Positions 25,566 through 32,047 of a stretch of DNA of 33,148 bases are shown piece by piece. The stretch is from Halieaceae bacterium UBA4438. Its GTDB lineage: Bacteria; Pseudomonadota; Gammaproteobacteria; Pseudomonadales; Halieaceae. The notes below the pieces were generated by a model. It was not told where the DNA came from, did no database searches, and worked only from the letters and a program-made list of their open reading frames with translations. The position numbers and the translations under genes were made by a program. Positions within the stretch are counted from its first letter, which is position 1, and every line of letters begins with the position of its first letter. The stretch is from the NCBI GenBank assembly GCA_002390485.1, contig DGPO01000106.1, positions 19,061 to 52,208 on the forward strand, in the 5' to 3' direction.

Positions 25566-25676
25566 GCAAAACCGACCACCTATGAGCCGTTTCGGTGATT
25601 GATCTGTCTGTCCATGGTGTGGCGCTCTAGTGTTATTTCAGAGCCACTTGGGCTCAGTGACAGAGGAGACGTTCAC

Positions 25677-25967
25677 ATGGTTTACACAGAAAAACGATCA
25701 TCATTTTGGCTCACGCTAGTCGCCGCACTCACGTTGGCGTACTTTGCAGTTTTGCCGGTCCACGGCGCGGAGACGGTTAATATCAATCGGGCAGACGTTA
25801 ATACGCTGGCATCGCAACTGGTTGGTGTTGGACCACAGCTGGCGAAACGAATTGTTGAGTTTCGCGAGCGCTACGGCGCCTTTAAGAGTGTCGAGGCGTT
25901 GTCAGACGTGAGGGGAATCGGAACCGTATTGCTTGAAAAAAATGAACAACGAATTGTGCTCGAGTAA
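25677..25967 (+). CDS. Small secreted ComEA-like helix-hairpin-helix DNA-binding protein
   Basis: From the ATG at 25677 (GAGGAGA about 8 nt upstream) this is 96 residues. It has a signal peptide (SSFWLTLVAALTLAYFAVLP, probable cleavage after VHG near residue 32). A ComEA-type helix-hairpin-helix domain follows (VNINRADVNTLASQLVGVGP, then AKRIVEFRERYGAFKSVEAL, DVRGIGTVLLEKN). ComEA pulls DNA into the periplasm in competent bacteria. Many gammaproteobacteria carry such short secreted proteins without proven competence, so a role in DNA uptake is only a suggestion. It is transcribed alone: a 111-nt gap separates it from pyrF and an intrinsic terminator follows 8 nt after the stop. Confidence 0.88.
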   Translation: MVYTEKRSSFWLTLVAALTLAYFAVLPVHGAETVNINRADVNTLASQLVGVGPQLAKRIVEFRERYGAFKSVEALSDVRGIGTVLLEKNEQRIVLE

Positions 25968-25975
25968 AATTGAGG

Positions 25976-26001
25976 AGGGGCGTTTTTTTTCGCCCCTTTT
26001 T
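25976..26001 (+). terminator. Intrinsic terminator after the ComEA-like gene
   Basis: Arms AGGGGCG at 25976-25982 and CGCCCCT at 25991-25997 pair perfectly around a T8 loop, and a run of five T (25997-26001) follows. It ends the short comEA-like transcript before the DHH gene. Confidence 0.9.
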
Positions 26002-26049
26002 CCGCTGATCTGGTAGCATGCGCCCCGCAAAACGGAGGCAGCATTGACA

Positions 26050-27003
26050 ATGGACTACGATGTTTTTAATGGTGATGCAGACGGTATTTGCGCCCTGATT
26101 CAACTCCGTCGTGCCGATCCCAAGCCAGATGCTACGCTGATCACAGGGGTCAAACGCGACATCGAGCTGCTGCAGCGCGTCCCCAGCGGTGAGGGCAGCC
26201 GGGTCACCGCCTTGGATATTTCATTCGACAAGAACCGAGACGATTGCATTAGGTTGATTGAGGCCGGTGCGGACGTGTTTTTTTGTGACCACCACTTTGC
26301 GGGCAATGTGCCTGAGCACGAGCGGCTCACCGTTCTTATGAGCGCCTCACCTGAGGTGTGTACAAGTGCACTTATCAATGGGCGCTTACGCGGTGAGTTT
26401 TCAGAGTGGGCCGTTGTGGGGTGCTTTGGTGACAACTTAGACACGACCGCTGACACCATTATTGGAAAGATGGCCTCTTCAGTGGATCGCGAAGCGCTGC
26501 GACAGCTCGGTGTCTGTATTAACTATAACGCCTATGGTGCCAGCGCGGCTGATTTGCATATTGAACCGGCCGCACTTTACCGGCGGATGCAGCAGCATAA
26601 TTCGCCGACCGCACTGCTCAGTGACGATCGTGAATTATTTGAGACTCTGACCGATGCCTACCGTCTGGATATGCACGCCGCGCAGTCGGCACCTAGGGCG
26701 GTCGATGACGACGATTTAGTCGTGGTGTCTTTGCCTGATGCCCCGTGGTCGAGACGCGTTAGCGGGGTCTTGGGTAATGATTTAGCCAACCAATCGCCCA
26801 ATAAGGCACATGCGGTACTGACCGATGTCGACGGCGGCTATTTGGTAAGTGTTAGGGCACCGCTGAATAATAGAACGGGCGCGGACGACGTCTGTCGTCA
26901 ATTCGAAACTGGGGGTGGTCGCGCGGCGGCGGCGGGTATAAACCATTTGTCGCGAGAGGAATTAGGGCGCTTTATTGACGCCCTTCGTCAACAGTTCGGC
27001 TAG
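26050..27003 (+). CDS. DHH-family phosphoesterase-like protein of unknown substrate
   Basis: This 317-residue protein opens with DYDVFNGDADGICALIQLRR, the first metal-binding motif (DxD type) of DHH proteins. It has ALDISFDKNRDD near residue 58 and the name-giving FFCDHHFAGN near residue 78. VVGCFGDNLDTTAD follows near 118 and a C-terminal DHHA1-like end reads FETGGGRAAAAGINHL, where the usual GGHxxAAG histidine is replaced by Gly-Arg. The family includes RecJ, nanoRNases and cyclic-dinucleotide phosphodiesterases, but this subgroup is unfamiliar to me beyond being a recurrent proteobacterial hypothetical. The start is uncertain: an in-frame TTG at 26044 sits 5 nt after GGAGG, while the ATG at 26050 sits 11 nt after it. 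The stop overlaps that of the convergent tetR gene within CTAG. Confidence 0.8.
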   Translation: MDYDVFNGDADGICALIQLRRADPKPDATLITGVKRDIELLQRVPSGEGSRVTALDISFDKNRDDCIRLIEAGADVFFCDHHFAGNVPEHERLTVLMSASPEVCTSALINGRLRGEFSEWAVVGCFGDNLDTTADTIIGKMASSVDREALRQLGVCINYNAYGASAADLHIEPAALYRRMQQHNSPTALLSDDRELFETLTDAYRLDMHAAQSAPRAVDDDDLVVVSLPDAPWSRRVSGVLGNDLANQSPNKAHAVLTDVDGGYLVSVRAPLNNRTGADDVCRQFETGGGRAAAAGINHLSREELGRFIDALRQQFG

Positions 27004-27677
27004 CCGCTCTTTTTCGTCAGATGACTTTCGATCCGGGCGAGCGCATCCATAATGGACGTTTCAGTCTTGGTTTGTCCCGCCACTTCGGGTGTGGTCTGTC
27101 GAAAGCGTTCGAACAACAGCAGTAAGTTGTCGATGACTGTGGCATCAAATGTTTGGTTGCGCAGCACTAGAGTCCGTGCGGAGTGCTCGAGGGTGCCGTA
27201 GAAGACGTCGCGCATTTGCCAGACGGGCGTTGATGCATCGAATTGCTGAAGCCCAATACCGCGCTCGAGTATGGCGTCAAAGACTCGGACGTACTCTCGA
27301 ATTTGGGGTAATTGGCGTCCAGTCTCACCTTGTCGTTCCCTCGCTCGCGAGGTGATCTCGACAATCTTGAAGTCGTCAATGAGTGAGTGCAGGTGGTAGT
27401 CAGCAAGCTCCTTGAGTTGCTGCGTCACTGAGCCTTGCGGTGAAAGCGCGGCGAGTGCGCCGCGCGTCAGTTCCCTCCAGAATCGATCAACAACCGCTTC
27501 TAAAAGTTCCTGTTTGTTCTTGTGGTAAAGATAGATTGTACCCTCGGCAATATCGGCACGCCGCGCAATCTCCGCCATGCGAGCGCCGTCCACGCCAGAC
27601 TCAGCAAATACAGCGGTTGCGGCGACGAGTAAGGTCTCTTCGCGCGCTTCTAATCGTTGCCGTTGTGTCGTACTCAT
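27000..27677 (-). CDS. TetR/AcrR-family transcriptional regulator
   Basis: From the ATG at 27677 this is 225 residues. The N-terminal helix-turn-helix spans about 15-60: EETLLVAATAVFAESGVDGA, then MAEIARRADIAEGTIYLYHK and NKQELLEAVVDRFW. The remainder is the all-helical ligand and dimer domain, without a recognisable ligand signature. It is divergent from the atuA-like operon across 143 nt that contains a perfect 17-bp palindrome, so it most likely represses that operon and perhaps itself. It responds perhaps to an acyl-CoA intermediate, as related FadR/LiuR/AtuR-type TetR proteins do; that is inferred. A TTG two codons upstream is a less likely start. Its stop overlaps that of the DHH gene. 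Confidence 0.88.
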   Translation of the reverse strand: MSTTQRQRLEAREETLLVAATAVFAESGVDGARMAEIARRADIAEGTIYLYHKNKQELLEAVVDRFWRELTRGALAALSPQGSVTQQLKELADYHLHSLIDDFKIVEITSRARERQGETGRQLPQIREYVRVFDAILERGIGLQQFDASTPVWQMRDVFYGTLEHSARTLVLRNQTFDATVIDNLLLLFERFRQTTPEVAGQTKTETSIMDALARIESHLTKKSG

Positions 27678-27730
27678 AGTCAATCCAGTTCGGCTATTTT
27701 TGTCTCAGGAAGACGTTTCTGCGCAATGAC

Positions 27731-27759
27731 TTGTGGGCTAAACAGCAAGCGCTTATAGT
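27731..27759 (+). promoter_or_regulatory. Candidate sigma-70 promoter for the atuA-like operon
   Basis: TTGTGG (27731-27736) and TATAGT (27754-27759) are separated by 17 nt. The -10 matches 5 of 6 consensus positions and the -35 the first three. The predicted start near 27766 lies just upstream of the palindrome at 27772, so a repressor bound there would block transcription. Confidence 0.4.
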
Positions 27760-27771
27760 CACCTGAGTGGG

Positions 27772-27788
27772 GCTCATTAATAATGAGC
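27772..27788. promoter_or_regulatory. Perfect 17-bp palindrome, likely TetR operator
   Basis: GCTCATTA (27772-27779), a central A (27780), and the exact reverse complement TAATGAGC (27781-27788). It lies between the divergent TetR gene and the atuA-like gene, 32 nt before the GTG of the latter. Its size and symmetry fit a TetR-family dimer site. A smaller inverted repeat (ATCAT/ATGAT at 27793-27806) follows. Confidence 0.65.
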
Positions 27789-27820
27789 AGTAATCATGGG
27801 AATGATAGGGGAACATCACA

Positions 27821-29617
27821 GTGGCTGACAAGACCATCAAAATTGGCGGTGCAACCGGTTTCTGGGGGGAGACCGACATGGCAATGTCGCAGTTCTTCGC
27901 TGAAGGTGACCTTGATTACATTGTTTTTGATTATTTGGCCGAAATTACCATGTCGATTTTGGCGCGTGCCCGCGCTTCCGATCCGAACTTGGGTTATGCG
28001 ACAGACTTTATTTCAGCCATTGTGAAGCCGAATTTACAGCGCATTGCGGACTCAGGTGTAAAGCTAATCAGCAACGCTGGCGGAGTGAATCCTGAGGCGT
28101 GTGGTGAAGCACTGCGAGAGACCATTGCCGCCGCCGGATTGAATCTAAAAGTAGTGGTGGTCACGGGTGACGATCTCATGCCGCATCTCGGTCAGCTCAA
28201 GTCCTCTGGGGTTACCGAGATGTTCTCGGATGAAGCATTCCCCCCCGTGGACAAAATAGCGAGCGCTAATGCGTACATTGGTGGTTTTCCGGTTGCGGCG
28301 GCGCTTGCCTCGGGAGCCGACATTGTGGTCACGGGACGTTGTGTCGACAGTGCCGTGACGCTGGGTGCGTGCATTTATGAATTTGGCTGGTCCGTCGATG
28401 AGCTCGACAAGCTTGCTGCGGGCTCTGCCGTTGGACACCTCATCGAGTGCGGTCCGCAAGTTACAGGCGGAAACTTCACCGACTGGGAAAAAGTGGCGGA
28501 CTCGTTGTACAAGGTGGGCTACCCGATTGCTGAGGTATCAAAAGACGGATCCTGCGATCTTTACAAGCCTGCGGGTACGGGCGGCATTGTGAATAAAGGG
28601 ACGGTGGCAGAGCAGCTTCTCTATGAAATTGGCGACCCTGCGGCGTATGTTGTGCCCGATGTTGTCTGCGATTTTACTCAGATGCGCCTCGAGGAGGTGG
28701 GTGATGGCCGGGTTCATGTGTCCGGTGCTCGCGGTCGAGGCGTCACCTCAAGCTACAAGGCGAGTATGACCTGGGCGGATGGTTGGCGTGCGGGGACGAC
28801 CTTTTGGTGCATTGGGCGCCGCGCCGCAGACAAGGCCCGCATTTTCGCTGAAGAGGCTCTGGTGCGCACACGAGCAAAGATTAAAGCAATGGGCGCTCAA
28901 GACTTTGATGACGTGGCCATTGATATAATCGGTGAAGAGAGTTTCTGGGGCGCCTATGCGACGGCGGCGCCAAGTCGTGAGGTTGCCCTTAAGGTGGCGT
29001 GTCGCCACCAAGACGCACGAGCTGTGGCAATGCTGCTGCGCGAGTTATCAGGTGTGGCGTTGGGTGCGCCTGCGGGTATGGCGTTTTTTGCGGGCGCTCG
29101 CGCTAAGCCCTCACCCGTGATCCGTTTGTTTTCGACGCTCGTTGATAAGTCGTCGCTTGAGTTGAACCTCATCGACGCGTCTGCAGAAACGACGTTTATT
29201 CCACCCACTGCGCCGGTCGGTGTCAGCGCGGCACCTGAGACACATATTCCGGACATTGATGACAGCCCTCGATCGACCCTTGTCGAAGTGCCACTTGAGA
29301 CACTCGCCTGGGGCCGTTCAGGTGACAAGGGCGACAAAGCTAATGTCGGCGTTATTGCGCGAAAGCCGGATTATCTCCCTTGGATCGCCGCAACGCTGAC
29401 CGAGACCTACGTGGCAGATCGCTTTGCGCACTTTATGACCTCGCCGGGCATTGATCGGTACTATCTTCCTGGAATCTCGGCACTCAACTTTCTGCTGCAC
29501 AACGCGCTGGGCGGCGGCGGTATCGCAAGTCTAAGGAACGACCCGCAGGCCAAGGCCTACGCGCAAGTACTTCTGGATACTCCCATTATGATTCCACAAC
29601 ACCTTTTGGAGGCGTGA
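27821..29617 (+). CDS. atuA: AtuA-like protein (DUF1446 domain plus C-terminal AtuA ferredoxin-fold domain)
   Basis: This is a 598-residue protein with a GTG start, GGGGAA about 6 nt upstream. Residues about 5-450 form the AtuA/DUF1446 domain: IGGATGFWGETDMAMSQFF, DYLAEITMSILARARA, LISNAGGVNPEACGEALRET, VVTGDDL, and VVTGRCVDSAVTLGACIYEF. Residues about 490-590 form the second conserved domain (LAWGRSGDKGDKANVGVIAR to LGGGGIASLR). AtuA is the first gene of the acyclic terpene utilisation cluster of pseudomonads and is needed there for growth on citronellol or geraniol, but its chemistry is unknown. Here it heads an operon with an acyl-CoA carboxylase and an enoyl-CoA hydratase, starting one base before the next gene. 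Substrate identity is inferred by context only. Confidence 0.85.
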   Translation: MADKTIKIGGATGFWGETDMAMSQFFAEGDLDYIVFDYLAEITMSILARARASDPNLGYATDFISAIVKPNLQRIADSGVKLISNAGGVNPEACGEALRETIAAAGLNLKVVVVTGDDLMPHLGQLKSSGVTEMFSDEAFPPVDKIASANAYIGGFPVAAALASGADIVVTGRCVDSAVTLGACIYEFGWSVDELDKLAAGSAVGHLIECGPQVTGGNFTDWEKVADSLYKVGYPIAEVSKDGSCDLYKPAGTGGIVNKGTVAEQLLYEIGDPAAYVVPDVVCDFTQMRLEEVGDGRVHVSGARGRGVTSSYKASMTWADGWRAGTTFWCIGRRAADKARIFAEEALVRTRAKIKAMGAQDFDDVAIDIIGEESFWGAYATAAPSREVALKVACRHQDARAVAMLLRELSGVALGAPAGMAFFAGARAKPSPVIRLFSTLVDKSSLELNLIDASAETTFIPPTAPVGVSAAPETHIPDIDDSPRSTLVEVPLETLAWGRSGDKGDKANVGVIARKPDYLPWIAATLTETYVADRFAHFMTSPGIDRYYLPGISALNFLLHNALGGGGIASLRNDPQAKAYAQVLLDTPIMIPQHLLEA

Positions 29618-29618
29618 T

Positions 29619-31241
29619 ATGGCAATCCTGACCTCAACTGTGCAGCCCTCGAGCGACACTTTTGAAGAAAATCGATCAAATATGGTCGCACTCATCAACC
29701 ATTGGCGTGACCTTGAGCAGCGCACCATCGACACCTCGAATAAGCGGTTAAAAACCTTCAGGGCGCGCGGGCAACTGTCGCCCAGAGAGCGTCTTGAACG
29801 CCTGCTCGATCCGGGCATGCCGTTTTTACAAATGCATTCAATGGCAAATTTTTGCGTTGAAAATCCTGATCAGGAAACCAGTGTTCCCGGGGCGTCGGTC
29901 ATTGTGGGCGTTGGCTTTGTAGAGGGTGTGCGATGCATGATTTGGGTTGATGACTCAGGAATTTCAGCAGGCGCTGCAACCGAGTCAACAGGCTTTGTAT
30001 CGACCTCAATTCTAGAGATGTGCATGCGGCAAAAACTTCCCGTCATCCACTTGGTCGAAAGTGCAGGCGCTAATCTTTTGAAGTACAAAGTCGAGTTGTG
30101 GTCTCGTTTTGGCAATGTCTTTCGTGATCTTGCGAGACTTTCTGCAGCGGGAATACCCACCATGGTAGTCCTGCACGGGGGTTCTACTGCCGGTGGCGCC
30201 TACATGCCCGGCATGTCCGACTACGTCATTGGGGTTAAGGAAAATGGCATGGCGGCACTTGGCGGTGCCGCCTTGGTCAAAGCCGCGACAGGGGAAGAAG
30301 CCGATGACCGAGAACTCGGTGGTACAGAAATGCACTCGACTGTCTCCGGTGTGGTCGAGTATTTGGTGGAGGACGACGCGCATGGAATTTTGAAGGCGCG
30401 CGAGGTCATGAAGAGTATCGACTGGAACAAACGAGTGACCTCGGTCGTGAGACGACCCTACGAGCCACCTCGCTTTCCTGCTGAAGAGCTTGCTGGCGCC
30501 ATTCCTGTCGACCCGAAGGTGCCTTACGATGTCCGCGAGGTGCTGGCGCGTCTGGTCGACGATTCGTCTGTAGAGGAGTTTAAGGCGCGCTATGGGGTGT
30601 CAACCGTGTGTGGATATGCATCGATTACGGGCATCAGCTTTGGCTTTATCGGTAACAACGGGCCTATTGATCCAAATGGTGCGACGAAGGCCGCGCAATT
30701 TATACAGCTCTGTGACGCCGCAGACATGCCTATTTTGTTCTTCAACAATACGACCGGGTACATGGTCGGTACTGAGTACGAACAAGCTGGGATGATCAAA
30801 CATGGATCAAAAATGATTCAAGCGGTTTCTAACGCCCGCGTTCCGAAGATTTCGCTCTACATCGGCGCAAGTTTTGGGGCGGGCAACTACGGCATGTGTG
30901 GTTGGTCGTATCAACCGGACTTTTTGTTTGCCTGGCCCAATGCCCGGACGGGTGTCATGGCAGGCCAAAGTGCTGCCGACACGATGTCTGAGGTGGCTCG
31001 TGTAGGGGCGGCTCGAAAAGGGCTAGAGGCTCCTGAGGAAATGTTGGCGCAGCAAGCGGCCGCTATTCGGGCGCACTTTGACGCACAGGAAGATGCGTTT
31101 TACACGTCGGGTCGTGTGCTTGACCACGGCATTATTGACCCGCGGGATACTCGCAAAGTACTCGCGTTCTGTCTTGAGACCGTTTTAGAGGGTCGACTGC
31201 GAGAGACGCGTGCCAATGCCTTCGGCATTGCGAGGATGTGA
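29619..31241 (+). CDS. atuC: Biotin-dependent acyl-CoA carboxylase, carboxyltransferase (beta) subunit, geranyl/methylcrotonyl-CoA type
   Basis: This 540-residue carboxyltransferase is the length of GCC/MCC beta subunits. It has the two crotonase-like halves. The N half shows RLKTFRARGQLSPRERLERL, PGASVIVGVGFVEGV, VHGG-like LHGGSTAGGAYMPGMSDYVI and AALVKAATGEEADDRELGG. The C half shows FIGNNGPIDPNGATKAAQFI, FFNNTTGYMVGTEYEQAGMI, ISLYIGASFGAGNYGMCGWS and ARTGVMAGQSAADT. It transfers carboxylate from biotin to an acyl-CoA such as 3-methylcrotonyl- or geranyl-CoA. AtuA upstream favours an isoprenoid acyl-CoA, but sequence alone does not decide the substrate. GGAGG lies 7 nt before the ATG. The biotin carboxylase partner follows two genes later. 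Confidence 0.85.
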   Translation: MAILTSTVQPSSDTFEENRSNMVALINHWRDLEQRTIDTSNKRLKTFRARGQLSPRERLERLLDPGMPFLQMHSMANFCVENPDQETSVPGASVIVGVGFVEGVRCMIWVDDSGISAGAATESTGFVSTSILEMCMRQKLPVIHLVESAGANLLKYKVELWSRFGNVFRDLARLSAAGIPTMVVLHGGSTAGGAYMPGMSDYVIGVKENGMAALGGAALVKAATGEEADDRELGGTEMHSTVSGVVEYLVEDDAHGILKAREVMKSIDWNKRVTSVVRRPYEPPRFPAEELAGAIPVDPKVPYDVREVLARLVDDSSVEEFKARYGVSTVCGYASITGISFGFIGNNGPIDPNGATKAAQFIQLCDAADMPILFFNNTTGYMVGTEYEQAGMIKHGSKMIQAVSNARVPKISLYIGASFGAGNYGMCGWSYQPDFLFAWPNARTGVMAGQSAADTMSEVARVGAARKGLEAPEEMLAQQAAAIRAHFDAQEDAFYTSGRVLDHGIIDPRDTRKVLAFCLETVLEGRLRETRANAFGIARM

Positions 31242-31243
31242 TT

Positions 31244-32047
31244 ATGGCCACACTACCTAAAACAAAAACCTTAGCGCTGTCGCTCGACGCGGGGTGGCTC
31301 ACCGTCTGGTTCAATCAACCGGAACGCCGTAACCCATTAACAGACGAGGCTGTCGAGGATCTGGCCGCCGTTATCGAGTCGATTAAAGATCAGCGTGATA
31401 TTCGCGGTATGACGATACGCGGCAAAGGCGGCTTTTTTTGTGCGGGGGGCGATCTCAAGGGCTTTAATGCGATGGCCACGGGTGCGACACAAGACGCGAT
31501 GCGAATGAGTCGTCGTATTGGACACGTCCTTGCTGAGTTGAATGCATTACCGCAGGTGACGGTCGCCGTTATCGAGGGTGCGGCCATGGCAGGGGGCCTC
31601 GGCGTCGCCTGTTGCTGCGACGTCACAGTAGGGCTACGCGATGCTAAATTTGGATTTTCAGAGACTCGAATTGGGATCACGCCGGCACAAATAGCGCGCT
31701 ATGTGTTGCAAAAATGCGGTTACTCCACGGGTCGTCGATTAATGCTTACAGCCGCCCGATTTAAGGGTGAAGAGGCCGGAGCACTGGGCGTTTTGGACTT
31801 TGTTGCGAGTAATACTGAAGAGCTAGAGGCCCTTGAGCAACGGGTTAAACAAGACGTGCTCGAGTGCGCGCCTGGTGCAGTAGCAGCCTGCAAAGCCCTG
31901 ATCATTGGTATGCCGGCAACGCCTGATGAACAGAAAGTGGAGTTTGCAGCAATGAACTTTAGTGGCTGCCTGCAAGGAGATGAGGGCAAAGAGGGCGTGG
32001 CGTCCTTCATCGAGAAGCGCAAACCCAACTGGCACACGGAGATTTAA
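31244..32047 (+). CDS. Enoyl-CoA hydratase/isomerase (crotonase) family protein, AtuE/methylglutaconyl-CoA hydratase-like
   Basis: From the ATG at 31244 (GAGG 8 nt upstream) this has 267 residues; a GTG six bases earlier has too short a spacing. The crotonase oxyanion-hole motifs are visible as RGKGGFFCAGGDLKGF near 60-74 and IEGAAMAGGLGVACCCD near 110-126. The second catalytic Glu is E140 in KFGFSETRIGITP. The position of the first catalytic Glu (rat crotonase E144) appears to be Gly120, so it keeps only one of the two glutamates. In this operon the expected job is hydration of the glutaconyl-type product of the carboxylase, by analogy with AtuE or LiuC. It starts 2 nt after the carboxyltransferase stop and ends in a TAATG overlap with the biotin carboxylase gene. 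Confidence 0.85.
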   Translation: MATLPKTKTLALSLDAGWLTVWFNQPERRNPLTDEAVEDLAAVIESIKDQRDIRGMTIRGKGGFFCAGGDLKGFNAMATGATQDAMRMSRRIGHVLAELNALPQVTVAVIEGAAMAGGLGVACCCDVTVGLRDAKFGFSETRIGITPAQIARYVLQKCGYSTGRRLMLTAARFKGEEAGALGVLDFVASNTEELEALEQRVKQDVLECAPGAVAACKALIIGMPATPDEQKVEFAAMNFSGCLQGDEGKEGVASFIEKRKPNWHTEI

